DNA from: Bacillota bacterium | GTDB taxonomy: Bacteria > Bacillota > Clostridia > Christensenellales > CAG-138 | Length of the DNA: 64,000 nucleotides | Assembly: GCA_023400985.1 (NCBI GenBank) | Contig: JAEXEN010000030.1 | Coordinates: 38,632-102,631 of the forward strand | Reading direction: 5' to 3' | Part shown: positions 15,860-24,915 of the stretch, piece by piece | How the letters are laid out: each line of letters begins with the position of its first letter | Numbering within the stretch: the first letter of the stretch is position 1 | Made by a program: the position numbers and the translations under genes | The notes under the pieces: model-generated | Told to the model about the DNA's origin: nothing | Database searches by the model: none | The model's input: only the letters and a program-made list of their open reading frames with translations

Positions 15860-16921
15860 TTACTTCGCGGCCTTGGCGATAGCGGCCAAAAAGTCGCCGA
15901 TGTGCACGGTGACGGAGGCGGTGATATCCGAGGACGTCGCATGGCCTTCCGCGTCGAGCGCGATACCCGCGACCTCCGCGGGGGTCTTGCCGGTCACATA
16001 GGCTGCAAACGCGGCGGCCTGCTCATACCATTCCTTGCCGATGCCCGACTGGCCCTTCATGTTGTAGGCGTCGCCGAGTTCATCTTTGGTCTGCACGGCG
16101 GCGGAAATGTCGCTCGTGATCTTACCGGCGGCATCGAAGGTGACCTTGGCCTGGCTGGCGTCGATCACACAGCTCGTGATGGTCCCCTCGCCGTTTCTTG
16201 TAATGACGGCGTAGTTGTTGTAGACCTGCACGAGGCCTTCCGCATCCGCGGCGGCGTTTTTCGAATCGCTGATGCTCGTTACGGTGCCGACGCTCAGCGT
16301 ATCGCCGGAGGACGCGCCAAGCTCTTTGGCGTTGGCAGCGGCCTTCGTGACTGCGGTTATGAAATCGACCACATGCACGGTGACGGAGGCGGTGAGGTCC
16401 GCGTCGGATGCGTGACCGTCCTCGGTGACGGCAATGCCCTGCACCTCGTCGGCTGTTTTACCCACCACATAGGAGGCAAACGCGGCGGCCTGTTCGTTCC
16501 ATTCCTTGCCGATGCCGGACTGGCCTCTCATATTGTAGGCGTCGCCGAGCTCGTTTTTGGTCTGGAATTCGGTATCGAGCGGGGTGGTAACGGCGCCTGT
16601 GGCGTCAAAGTTGACCTTGGTCTGCGCGGCGTCGATAACGCAGGCGACGATCTTCCCGTCAGCAGCTACCGTGACCGCGGCGATAGTGGAGTAGCCCTGC
16701 ACGAGGCCCGCGGTATCCGCGGCGGCATCCGTCGAATCGGAAACCGTGGTGACGACGGCCAAGCCGGTCTTTACCGAATCGGCAGCGGGCGCCTCGGTGC
16801 CGGCGGCGGGCGTCTCCGTACCGGGAGCAGGCGTCTCCGTGCCGGGTGTCTTCGGGCCGCAGCCCGCGACGAGCACGCTTAAAAGCATGACCGCCATAAC
16901 AAACGCAAATAGTTTCTTCAT
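15860..16921 (-). CDS. pplA: Two-domain flavinylated lipoprotein, PplA-like
   Basis: A 353-aa lipoprotein: signal peptide with lipobox LVAGC (C21), a Thr/Pro/Ala-rich linker with TETPAPG-type repeats (24-48), then two tandem copies of one domain (about 50-195 and 208-350). Each copy contains ELGDAYNM(R/K)GQSGIGKEW and ends in D-(L/I)-TASVTVH. That tail matches the ApbE target pattern Dxx(S/T)GA(T/S), with predicted FMN on T181 and T338, although Ser-Val replaces Gly-Ala. Listeria PplA likewise carries two FMN sites and passes electrons to external acceptors. A transferase gene directly follows. Confidence 0.85.
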   Translation of the reverse strand: MKKLFAFVMAVMLLSVLVAGCGPKTPGTETPAPGTETPAAGTEAPAADSVKTGLAVVTTVSDSTDAAADTAGLVQGYSTIAAVTVAADGKIVACVIDAAQTKVNFDATGAVTTPLDTEFQTKNELGDAYNMRGQSGIGKEWNEQAAAFASYVVGKTADEVQGIAVTEDGHASDADLTASVTVHVVDFITAVTKAAANAKELGASSGDTLSVGTVTSISDSKNAAADAEGLVQVYNNYAVITRNGEGTITSCVIDASQAKVTFDAAGKITSDISAAVQTKDELGDAYNMKGQSGIGKEWYEQAAAFAAYVTGKTPAEVAGIALDAEGHATSSDITASVTVHIGDFLAAIAKAAK

Positions 16922-16951
16922 GATATCCTCCTTGATATTTATGGTTTTGGT

Positions 16952-17485
16952 TTATTTAAGATGCAATCTCTGAAACGCCGGAGAGGTCAGCTTCAGCAAA
17001 ACAGAGGTTGCAAATCCCGTAACGATGCCCGAAAGGAGCAGAACCGGAAAATACGGCCACAAAAAAGTATCGAGAATGAGCGAGGCCGCCAGTATCTGCC
17101 CGACGTTGTGAAAGACCGCTCCCATAACGCTTATAAGAAGGTACGTAGCCTTCTCTCCCCGAAAGCTGAGGATAAGCGCCATGACGCAAAACGAAAGGAG
17201 ACCGCCCGAAAGGCTCAGCGCGCCTGCGATCGCACCGCGTGTGGCCGCCGCGAAAAGCGCCTTCAGGACGACGAGCGCAAGCGCGTCGCGTTTCCTTAAC
17301 TGCAAGAGCGCAAACATCACGACGATGTTCGCAAGCCCCAGACGCACGCCCGGCACAGGCACGGGCACGGGTATGAAGCCTTCTATGATCGAGAGCACGA
17401 CGGCGAGCGCGAAAAGCATCCCCATCAGCGCGAGGCGCTTTACGTATGCCGTATCCCTCTTTTTTTCCAAGGTTTTCCCTTCCAT
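16952..17485 (-). CDS. eetB: Gx transporter family membrane protein EetB
   Basis: A 177-aa protein with about five membrane helices, containing LALMGMLFALAVVLSIIEGF, PVPGVRLGLANIVVMFALL and SGGLLSFCVMALILSF, typical of the Gx transporter / heptaprenyl diphosphate synthase component I family related to ECF S-components. In Listeria its counterpart EetB is needed for extracellular electron transfer with an unclear molecular role. I chose the ATG at 17485 (MEGKTLEKKRDTAYVKRLAL), preceded by GGGAG at a long spacing; upstream sequence in the frame is not protein-like. Confidence 0.83.
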   Translation of the reverse strand: MEGKTLEKKRDTAYVKRLALMGMLFALAVVLSIIEGFIPVPVPVPGVRLGLANIVVMFALLQLRKRDALALVVLKALFAAATRGAIAGALSLSGGLLSFCVMALILSFRGEKATYLLISVMGAVFHNVGQILAASLILDTFLWPYFPVLLLSGIVTGFATSVLLKLTSPAFQRLHLK

Positions 17486-17544
17486 ATACCTATACTTCTC
17501 CCGATTGCCCGCCGCAATACATTTTTTCCCATACCGTGTGCCGG

Positions 17545-17931
17545 TCATCCGACCACGAGATCGGGCGCATCGGGGTCCTTTTGCGCGCTCACGATCTTTA
17601 TGTAGACCTCGTTTGGCAGGCACGCCGCCGTCTGGCCCGCAAGATGCAGCTTCCCGGACCGGATGCAGATCTTATCCGGGCAGTCGGACTCGATAAAGGC
17701 GATGCTGCCGTCGCCGTAAAGGTGAAACACCACATTCGGAAGTTCGCCGACCGAAAAGCTCTCTTCTTTACCCTCCGACAGCGAAACGGTTTTGACGAGC
17801 TGCGACCTATAATAGATTTCCGCATATGCGCCGGTCTTCCCCTCCGTGCCGTTTACAAGAAACCAGAGCAGAAAACCGATTACGGCAATCACACCGACGA
17901 TGATGAGATCGCGCTTCGCCGCAAATTTCAT
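17545..17931 (-). CDS. eetA: NusG domain II protein EetA
   Basis: This 128-aa protein has one N-terminal membrane helix (about 9-27) and an external domain with VVFHLYGDGSIAFIESDCPD and KICIRSGKLHLAGQTAACLP. The C-P-D-x-x-C and final C-L-P pattern is typical of the NusG domain II family and resembles FMN- or metal-associated external proteins. The ATG at 17931 overlaps the dmkA stop as ATGA, with AGGTGGGGG upstream. It corresponds to EetA, which pairs with EetB in Listeria. Confidence 0.85.
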   Translation of the reverse strand: MKFAAKRDLIIVGVIAVIGFLLWFLVNGTEGKTGAYAEIYYRSQLVKTVSLSEGKEESFSVGELPNVVFHLYGDGSIAFIESDCPDKICIRSGKLHLAGQTAACLPNEVYIKIVSAQKDPDAPDLVVG

Positions 17932-18851
17932 CCGATCCCCCACCTCGGTAAAAGAGCGCCGAGGAAGATGAGCGCAATATGCGTGATGATGATGAGAAGA
18001 AAGTTCCTGATCGCCACGATGAACGTTTCCTCCTTCACCTGTTTTTCAAAAAACATATGTATGTTCTTCTGCACCGGTATGAGCGTTACAAGAAGGAGCA
18101 GGCTCGTTACCGGTAAATCGCCCAGCGCGACCATGAGGATGACAGAAGCGTAGCTTACATAGTAAAGCGCCGCGAACAGGTAAAGCGCGTGCTTCCGCTT
18201 GAGGTAATACGCGAGGGTGAAGCGCTTTACCGCGATATCGTGCTCGAGATCGCAGATGTTATTGGCGAACATGATGTTCGCCGTGAGGCACGTCGGCAGC
18301 ACCGCGAGCAATATAAGCCCGATAAGCGGCATCACCTGGAATTCTACCGCAAGCGCGCCGCCCGCGAGCGAATAGGTAAAAAGCGTTTCCGGGGCGTTTA
18401 TGTACACGACGATGAACGGTATCACAAAGCCGTAGAAAAAGCCCGAAACGAGCTCCCCATAGGGACCGTGTGAAATGGGCACCGGACCAAAGGAGTACAA
18501 AATACCGAACAAAAAGCACAACGTGCCCGCAAGGAGCACCACGATATCCGTCAGGGCCGCAAGCCATATCCCGAGTGCCGTGCTCACCAAAAGAAGCGCG
18601 ATCGTGATGATGAGAGCGGTCTTGCGGGGGAAGGTAAGCGTCTGATGGTTCTTTTTCGTATCGTTGTAGTTGTTGATGGTCGTGGCCGTGAGGTCGAATA
18701 AAAACATGCCGAAAAAGAACACCGCCGGGCGCAGCGGGTCGATCGAGACGCCGTTCACAAATAGATATGCGAGCGTCATCAAAAAGGGAAATACGCTCGT
18801 GATCTTCGTCTTAATCTCGACGTAGGTAAATAACCGCCTGACCGCGTCCAT
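17928..18851 (-). CDS. dmkA: UbiA-family prenyltransferase DmkA (demethylmenaquinone synthesis)
   Basis: A 307-aa membrane prenyltransferase with about nine helices. The two Asp-rich motifs are present: TTINNYNDTKKNHQT (NDxxD region) near residue 60 and NNICDLEHDIAVKR (DxxxD) near 195. MenA-type enzymes attach a polyprenyl tail to 1,4-dihydroxy-2-naphthoate. In electron transfer loci this paralogue makes a separate quinone pool for Ndh2. It starts 1 nt after the dmkB stop, so the tail made by DmkB is the likely co-substrate. Confidence 0.9.
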   Translation of the reverse strand: MDAVRRLFTYVEIKTKITSVFPFLMTLAYLFVNGVSIDPLRPAVFFFGMFLFDLTATTINNYNDTKKNHQTLTFPRKTALIITIALLLVSTALGIWLAALTDIVVLLAGTLCFLFGILYSFGPVPISHGPYGELVSGFFYGFVIPFIVVYINAPETLFTYSLAGGALAVEFQVMPLIGLILLAVLPTCLTANIMFANNICDLEHDIAVKRFTLAYYLKRKHALYLFAALYYVSYASVILMVALGDLPVTSLLLLVTLIPVQKNIHMFFEKQVKEETFIVAIRNFLLIIITHIALIFLGALLPRWGIG

Positions 18852-19829
18852 TTACGCCTTTCTCCCGGCGGACTTCATGAGAAGCCCGCTCAATATCTCC
18901 CGCTTTTTATCGCTCGCCATACCGTCTATCGCCCTTTGGGTCCGCTTGTACAGGCTATCGATCTTCTTCTTCGTATAGTCAAGCCCGCCCGCCGCGACCA
19001 CGGCCGCCTTGAGTTCGGATGCGGGCATCCCCGCTTGCGCGCGAGCACAAAGCGAACTGTCGCGTTTTATTGCATAGATGAGCGGGAGCGTAATAACACC
19101 GCGCACATAGTCGCTGAGCACGGGCTTTTTGCTTTTTTGAAGCGTGGAGGCATAATCCGCACAGTCATCGCTGAGCTGGAAGATTACGCCGAGGTCGTTC
19201 CCCGCCCGGGTGTAGAAGTCCTTTGCCGAATCCGGCTCGTCCGAGATCAGGAAGCCCATGTAGAAACATGCCTCGAACAGCGCTGCCGTTTTGCCGCGGA
19301 TGATCGTAAAATACTCGCGCTCCGAGAGCGAGAAATTGAAATCGTTGCGATTCTGCCTAAGCTCGCCTAAGAGCACCTCCGTGAGGTAGTGCGGAAACGA
19401 TCGCTCGATCTTGCGGTCTTCCCTTTCGTTCATGGTGGAAATGAGCTCGAGCGCCGTGCAAAACAGGTAATCGCCGCAAAGCACTGCATACTTTTGGCCG
19501 AACTTGTGGTGCACCGTCTCAATGCCGCGGCGCTTATCCGCGTCGTCTATAATATCGTCGTGCACGAGCGTCGCAAGATGGAGAAGCTCCGCCGCCGCCG
19601 CGGCCTTTACGGCGTCCTCCGCTACGGTCCCGTCCGCGCGGAGCGCACAGGCAAGCAACGCGCGAGCGCGTATCTGTTTGCCCGCCGCCCTGCTTAGATG
19701 CGCCGTCATGCCGCGGATCACCGCGGGCGCGCCGCGTAGCAGACGCTTGATCTCTTCCGTCGTTTTTTCTGCCGCCGCCTCATAGCGAAGCCCCGCTTCG
19801 CGGGGCGCGGCGTTTTTCCGTTCAGTCAT
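18852..19829 (-). CDS. dmkB: Polyprenyl diphosphate synthase DmkB
   Basis: A 325-aa trans-isoprenyl diphosphate synthase. The first Asp-rich motif LVHDDIIDDADKRRG lies near residue 91 and the second, QLSDDCADYAST, near 215, with GKQIRARALL upstream and GDYLFCTALE between. It lengthens isoprenoid diphosphates for the quinone tail. It begins inside the ndh2 end (8-nt overlap) and is followed directly by dmkA, matching the dedicated demethylmenaquinone branch of flavin-based electron transfer. Confidence 0.9.
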   Translation of the reverse strand: MTERKNAAPREAGLRYEAAAEKTTEEIKRLLRGAPAVIRGMTAHLSRAAGKQIRARALLACALRADGTVAEDAVKAAAAAELLHLATLVHDDIIDDADKRRGIETVHHKFGQKYAVLCGDYLFCTALELISTMNEREDRKIERSFPHYLTEVLLGELRQNRNDFNFSLSEREYFTIIRGKTAALFEACFYMGFLISDEPDSAKDFYTRAGNDLGVIFQLSDDCADYASTLQKSKKPVLSDYVRGVITLPLIYAIKRDSSLCARAQAGMPASELKAAVVAAGGLDYTKKKIDSLYKRTQRAIDGMASDKKREILSGLLMKSAGRKA

Positions 19830-21798
19830 GATAGAGGTACGATTTCCTTACCCAGCCGATCTTCTTCCAGCCCTTTTTAAGGGCCGGCATCACATAATAA
19901 TCGAAGCCGAAAATTTGACCGCCGCCGAACAGGATGGCGATTCCCGCAAAGATCATCCAGAAAGTCGAAAGATACAAACCCGTGGTGCACGCGAACATGA
20001 CTAGGAGAACCAGCGAAACAAGGCCCGAAAGCGTTGTGAAAAGGCCGCCCATCATGCCGAGGCCAATGAGGATCTCCGCAAACACGATGAAAATCTGCAT
20101 CGCAAGCGACAGGCCTTGCCGCGGCAGAAGCACATCGTTGATGAACCAGTTCATAAGAGGTATGTCGAGCTTGAAAGCATAATCGGAAATCGTGGATTCC
20201 GCTAGCGTCTTGCCGCTCACGAAAATGGCCTTGAATATCCCAAGGAAATTGATATTGAACAAAAGCGTGCCTGTGGAAGCGGTCGCGGCTCCCGTGGCGC
20301 TCGATATCGCGTCCGATGCGGCGGCCGCCGCGCCGGTAGCGCCGGAAACGCCGTCGCTCACGCCCAGAATGCCGTTGAACCATGAGGTCGCGCCGCCGAA
20401 GAAGCCTTCGAGCATGGGTTTTTTGAGCCAGCCCTCCACGATCTTCATGATACCTTCAAACACCCATACCGCGCCAAGCCATATGCGGAGCGGCACGAGC
20501 AAGAAGCTGGGGGTGCGGTTGGAGAAATGCCCGCCCACGAAACTCCTTTTGTTGCGGACGGTAAAGAACTCGTGCTTGAGATAGCTCGCGATCTTGTTCC
20601 AGCCAAGCACCTGTATGAAATATACGATGTTGATAAAATGCTTGACGAACATCGCAAAAAAGGATGCGAGGTTGATCTTGTGGTTGGCCGTGCCTACGCG
20701 CGCCTTGCCATAGCGGCCGCCCACGCTCACCATCACGCCGTGGAACCTGGGCTTGTAGGTTTCCATCTCGCCCGTCCCCGTTACGGCGCAGACGATGTTA
20801 TGCGCCACGGTGCCGGCGCTCTGCTCGCAGTTTTCCACCATCTGGGGCACAGGTGCGCTTTCGCCCTCGGCGGTGAACAAAAGATTGTCGCCCGCGATGT
20901 AAACACGCTCGTCCTTGGTGCTCCTAAGGTACGCGTCGGCCTCGAGCCTGCAGCGTTTCTGGTTGGGGAGCTCGCAGCCGACCTGCTGCGTGATCTCCGA
21001 GCTCTCGATACCCGCGACCCAAACGACGGTGCCCGCGACGCTTTTGGTACGCTCGCCGCCACGGTCATAGGCAATAAAATCCTCGCCGATCTCTACGACG
21101 TTGGCGCCCAAGAGCACACGGACGCCCATCTTCTCGAGGCGGCGTTGGATCTTTAAGGAAAGGTCTTCGGGCAGATTGGGCACCACGCGGGGCAAAACGT
21201 CCAAGTTATAAAGCGAAACAAGCGACGGGTCCACCTCGTAGCGCTCCGAGAGTATGGGAACGTATTCGGCAAGCTCGCCGATCATCTCCACGCCAGTGAA
21301 ACCCGCACCGACGACATAGAAGCTTAAAAGCTTTTTCTTTTCTTCCTCGTCAAGCTCCGTGGAGGCCTTGCGGAAGCACTCGTTGATACGGTCCTTCAAA
21401 CGCGTCGCGTCCTCGAACGACCAAAGCGGATAGGTATGCTCTTTCGCACCCGTAACGCCGAAATAGGTGGGCCTCGATCCCGCGCTGACCACTACGTAAT
21501 CGTAGGGGTAGCTCCCCTTTTTGCCGCGCACAACCCTGTTTTCAAAGTCCACAACCTCCACGCAGTCGTGCACGAAGTTGATGCGCCGCTTCGCAAATAT
21601 TTTCGAGTAAGGTATGCGAATGTTGTCCTCCTCGACGCGGCCCGCGGCTACTTCGTGGAGCTCCGTGAGCATGGTATGGAAGGTGTTTTTATCGATAAGG
21701 GTGATCTGCACGTCGGGGTTCTTCTTGAGCCTCCTGGCGAGCTTCTTCGCAGTCAGTACGCCGGCATAGCCTCCGCCGATGATGACGACATTTTTCAT
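19822..21798 (-). CDS. ndh2: Type II NADH dehydrogenase with C-terminal membrane domain (Ndh2)
   Basis: Residues 1-400 are a two-dinucleotide-binding flavoprotein: IIGGGYAGVLTAKKLARR binds FAD, FYVVGAGFTGVEMIGELAEY binds NADH, and VYIAGDN with PQMVENCEQSAGTVAHNI closes the FAD site. Residues about 430-640 add several membrane helices of DoxX-like type (LRIWLGAVWVFEGIMKIVEG; IFVVFAEILIGLGMMGGLF-like segment), as in the electron transfer Ndh2. At 658 aa it is far longer than housekeeping NDH-2 (about 400). It oxidises NADH and reduces the dedicated quinone, and it heads the operon. Confidence 0.93.
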   Translation of the reverse strand: MKNVVIIGGGYAGVLTAKKLARRLKKNPDVQITLIDKNTFHTMLTELHEVAAGRVEEDNIRIPYSKIFAKRRINFVHDCVEVVDFENRVVRGKKGSYPYDYVVVSAGSRPTYFGVTGAKEHTYPLWSFEDATRLKDRINECFRKASTELDEEEKKKLLSFYVVGAGFTGVEMIGELAEYVPILSERYEVDPSLVSLYNLDVLPRVVPNLPEDLSLKIQRRLEKMGVRVLLGANVVEIGEDFIAYDRGGERTKSVAGTVVWVAGIESSEITQQVGCELPNQKRCRLEADAYLRSTKDERVYIAGDNLLFTAEGESAPVPQMVENCEQSAGTVAHNIVCAVTGTGEMETYKPRFHGVMVSVGGRYGKARVGTANHKINLASFFAMFVKHFINIVYFIQVLGWNKIASYLKHEFFTVRNKRSFVGGHFSNRTPSFLLVPLRIWLGAVWVFEGIMKIVEGWLKKPMLEGFFGGATSWFNGILGVSDGVSGATGAAAAASDAISSATGAATASTGTLLFNINFLGIFKAIFVSGKTLAESTISDYAFKLDIPLMNWFINDVLLPRQGLSLAMQIFIVFAEILIGLGMMGGLFTTLSGLVSLVLLVMFACTTGLYLSTFWMIFAGIAILFGGGQIFGFDYYVMPALKKGWKKIGWVRKSYLYHD

Positions 21799-21852
21799 AC
21801 GGTTCCCTCGTTTTCCTATAACATACGCGTTTTTCCAACACTGCGCGCTATC

Positions 21853-21882
21853 ATCATACTATAAAATTTCCTCGGCGGTCAA
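21853..21882 (-). promoter_or_regulatory. Promoter of the electron transfer operon
   Basis: On the minus strand TTGACC (21882-21877) and TATGAT (21858-21853) are 18 bp apart, about 55 bp ahead of the ndh2 start. The AT-rich dyad-like sequence TTGTTAATTATCAAAC lies directly upstream of the -35 box. Confidence 0.65.
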
Positions 21883-22060
21883 TCGTTTGATAATTAACAA
21901 TCAACTGATATAACCGATAACTATGATAACCGTTTTTATTGCAAAAATCTGTTGGATTTGCAACATTTTGAATGATACTTTTTATCTCCCTATTTTCGAC
22001 AAATATAGAGCCGCCCAAGTAGGACGGCAAAAAAATACGGCTGTTCAATTGTGAATTTTC

Positions 22061-22816
22061 TTAAGTCCAGAGCGACAGCATATCCTTCATCCACTGAAAA
22101 ACATCCACCGAATACACATTTAACAGGTTTTCGCGCGACAGCGCCGAACCGGCCGTCCCCGAGGCAACGAGGTTGCCCTTGTCCAAGAGGATGGCGTGCG
22201 TACCGTAGGCGCGGGCAAGCGCGAGGTCGTGCACCACGGACAGCACCGCGCGGCCGGGCCGCTTCGCCCATTCACGGATCAGCTCGAACACCTGCTTTTG
22301 GTAAACGAGATCGAGGTTGTTGGTAGGCTCATCCAAAATAAGAAGACGAGGGTCCTGCGCAAACACCTGCGCTAAAAAGGCCCTTTGCAGCTCGCCGCCC
22401 GAGAGCGTAAGCACCGACTGTGTTCGGCAGTCCCGCATGCCGGTGAGGGCAAGCGCCTCCTCCACCTTTTGTTCGTCCTCGTCGGAACGGGTGGAAAACA
22501 TGCCTTTCGAGTAGGCGTAGCGCCCGAGGCGCACGACCTCCTCCACCGTGAACGAATACGCTACGGGATGGCTTTGCGTAAGCACGCCGATGCTTCTCGC
22601 GAGCGCCGCGCTCTTTAAGCTTGCGACGTCCTTCCCGTCAAAGCTCACCTCTCCTTCGTAAGGCAGCCCCTGCGTGACGGCGTTTACGAGCGTGGTTTTG
22701 CCCGCGCCGTTGGGGCCCGCGACCATGAGCCACATATGCTCGGAGACGGAAAAGCTTACGTCATTCAACAGCGTGCGTCCGTTTACCCGAACGGAAAGGT
22801 TTTTTACCTCAAGCAC
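22061..22816 (-). CDS. btuD: Cobalamin importer ATPase (BtuD-like)
   Basis: A 251-aa ABC ATPase: Walker A AGPNGAGKTT near 33-42, Q-loop LTQSHP, signature TLSGGELQRAF, Walker B RLLILDEPTNNLDL, and switch region VVHDLALAR. It has the standard FecE/BtuD length, in contrast to the extended ATPase at 7353-8465. It overlaps the permease gene by 8 nt and ends the leftward btuFCD operon. Confidence 0.88.
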   Translation of the reverse strand: MLEVKNLSVRVNGRTLLNDVSFSVSEHMWLMVAGPNGAGKTTLVNAVTQGLPYEGEVSFDGKDVASLKSAALARSIGVLTQSHPVAYSFTVEEVVRLGRYAYSKGMFSTRSDEDEQKVEEALALTGMRDCRTQSVLTLSGGELQRAFLAQVFAQDPRLLILDEPTNNLDLVYQKQVFELIREWAKRPGRAVLSVVHDLALARAYGTHAILLDKGNLVASGTAGSALSRENLLNVYSVDVFQWMKDMLSLWT

Positions 22817-23855
22817 GGTACTCCCCTTCCTTCCTGCGGGAATAGAAGATGTACAAAAACGCAGCCGCGCCGATGATCGATGTAACGACGCCGATGGGAA
22901 GCTCCAGCGGGTTCAATACGACCCTCGCCACGAGGTCGGCAAGCATCAAAAACGTCGCGCCGAAAAAGAGCACCGCCGGAAGCAGCTTTTTGTGATTGGG
23001 CCCCGTGACAAGGCGCGTCATATGCGGTATTACAAGCCCCACGAAACCTATCGTGCCGCCGACGGACACGCATATGCCGATGAGCACCGAAACGAAAACG
23101 AGTACGAGAAGCCGCACACGCTTCACGTTCACACCCACATGGCGGGCGTTATCCTCGCCCACGGAAAAGGCGTTCAGCTCCGTCGAAAACCGCAAGACGC
23201 CCGCGCCGCACACAAGAAGTGCAATTGCGAGCATGAGAACGTCCGTAAAATCGCTGCCAGAGAGCGAACCCATCATCCAAAATAGGATGGAGCGCGTCTT
23301 ATCCGCCGCGAACACCGTGAGGAGGCTTATCACGCTGTTGAAAAGCATGGAAAACACGATGCCCACGAGTATGATGGTGTTGGTGGAAAGGCTTCGGTCG
23401 AGCCTATGGGCAAGCGAGAGTATCAACAGGAGCGAGAAAAACGCGAACGCCATGGCCATCGCCATGGTGCCCGCGAGAGGGATACCCGGTATCGTTACGC
23501 CGAGCGCAAGCGACAGCACCGCGCCGAGCGACGCGCCCGAGGACACACCCAACGTGGAGCCGTCCGCAAGCGGGTTTTTCAAAAGTCCCTGCATGGCCGC
23601 GCCGCAAAGCGAGAGAGCCGCGCCCGTAAGGGCCACGCAAAGCACGCGCGGCAGCCGCACCGACAATATGACGGACGCGGCTATCCCCTCCGGGATGGGG
23701 ATGCCGAATATGGCGTTCCATACAGCCGTAAACGTATCCGTCAGCGGGACGCTCACGCTGCCCAAAGATACGCAGATCACCGCCGCCGCTAAAGTGACGG
23801 CGGTAAATATTGCGTATTCATAGGCGCGAAAGCCTTCCCGCTGCAGGTTTTTCAT
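22809..23855 (-). CDS. btuC: Cobalamin importer permease (BtuC-like)
   Basis: A 348-aa FecCD-family permease with SVRLPRVLCVALTGAALSLC, NPLADGSTLGVSSGASLGAV and GTIGFVGLVIPHMTRLVTGP. The ATG at 23855 starts MKNLQREGF; longer readings would enter the binding-protein gene. It lies 7 nt after the btuF-like gene. The B12 riboswitch at 24916-25092 identifies the likely substrate as cobalamin or a precursor. Confidence 0.9.
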   Translation of the reverse strand: MKNLQREGFRAYEYAIFTAVTLAAAVICVSLGSVSVPLTDTFTAVWNAIFGIPIPEGIAASVILSVRLPRVLCVALTGAALSLCGAAMQGLLKNPLADGSTLGVSSGASLGAVLSLALGVTIPGIPLAGTMAMAMAFAFFSLLLILSLAHRLDRSLSTNTIILVGIVFSMLFNSVISLLTVFAADKTRSILFWMMGSLSGSDFTDVLMLAIALLVCGAGVLRFSTELNAFSVGEDNARHVGVNVKRVRLLVLVFVSVLIGICVSVGGTIGFVGLVIPHMTRLVTGPNHKKLLPAVLFFGATFLMLADLVARVVLNPLELPIGVVTSIIGAAAFLYIFYSRRKEGEYRA

Positions 23856-23862
23856 GTTCTTC

Positions 23863-24774
23863 TTATTCCCCGTAAACGAAATCGCAGATTGCCTGCGCGG
23901 CGTCCGCAAGGCGCGGGCCCGGCCGCGAGATCTCGTCGGAATCGACGCTGACGACATTGCTGCTCTTGATAGCTTTCAGGCTTTGCCATACCGTGCGGGA
24001 GAGTATTTCTTCCACGGGCGTGGGGCCTTCGCCCAAATACATGCCGACGGTGACGATGTAATCGGGGTCGCGCGCAAGCACTTGCTCCTCGGATACCTCG
24101 CCCCAACCCTGCACGTCGTTAAATGCGTTTTGAAGGCCAAGCATGGTCGCTATTTCATCCATGAAGGTGCCCGTTCCGGCAGTCCAAAGCCCGTATTCAA
24201 GGGGCGACACTTCAAAGTAGATGGTCTTTCCTTCCGCGCCGCCTGCCTTTTCGGAGATCGAGGCAAACGCTTTTTTCATGTCCTCGACCGCTGCTTCGGC
24301 CTCCGTTGTTTTACCCGTAAGCTGCCCGATATGCTCTATATTTTGGTAGACCTGATCGATCGTAGCGGCATCGCTCACATAAACCGGTATACCCGCATTC
24401 TCAAGCGTTTCCACCTGCTCGGACGATTGCGCCATGGTGCTCATGATCACAAGCTGCGGCTCTAATGCGATGATCTGTTCGACGTTGGTCTCGCTGCCGG
24501 ACTGCACGGCGGGTACACTCGCAACCTCTTCGGGGTAGTTGCAGTATTCGCCGCGCCCCACGAGCGTGTCGCCCGCGCCGATAAGATAAAGTATTTCGCA
24601 GTCCGCCGGGTTGACGGCCACGATCTTCTTCGCGGGTGCGCTAAGCTTCACCTCGCGGCCGAGCATGTCGGTAACCGCGGCGGAGCCTGCTGCGCCCTGC
24701 GGCGCGCAGCCCAAGCCCAGTACGGCGATAAGAAAGAGCGCCAGAACAAGCGCTATGCGTTTTACGTTTTTCAT
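23863..24774 (-). CDS. btuF: Cobalamin-binding lipoprotein (BtuF-like)
   Basis: A 303-aa lipoprotein with lipobox LGLGC. The class III binding-protein pattern is clear: VTDMLGREVKLSAPAKKIVA, then EILYLIGAGDTLVGRGEYCNYP, NVEQIIALEPQLVIM and LENAGIPVYV. The ATG at 24774 (MKNVKRIAL) follows AGAGGGATC. It is the first gene after the B12 riboswitch, which supports corrinoid binding rather than iron-siderophore binding. Confidence 0.88.
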   Translation of the reverse strand: MKNVKRIALVLALFLIAVLGLGCAPQGAAGSAAVTDMLGREVKLSAPAKKIVAVNPADCEILYLIGAGDTLVGRGEYCNYPEEVASVPAVQSGSETNVEQIIALEPQLVIMSTMAQSSEQVETLENAGIPVYVSDAATIDQVYQNIEHIGQLTGKTTEAEAAVEDMKKAFASISEKAGGAEGKTIYFEVSPLEYGLWTAGTGTFMDEIATMLGLQNAFNDVQGWGEVSEEQVLARDPDYIVTVGMYLGEGPTPVEEILSRTVWQSLKAIKSSNVVSVDSDEISRPGPRLADAAQAICDFVYGE

Positions 24775-24915
24775 GTTGGATGATCCCTCTTTCCGCAAAA
24801 TAGTGCGCGAACAGCTTGCGAAGGAGCGTAAAAAAGCCGCTTCCCCGAAGATGGAGGAGCGGCCGCACCGAACGGACATAGCAACGAAAGCCCTGCTCAA
24901 CCCCAGAAGTACAAT

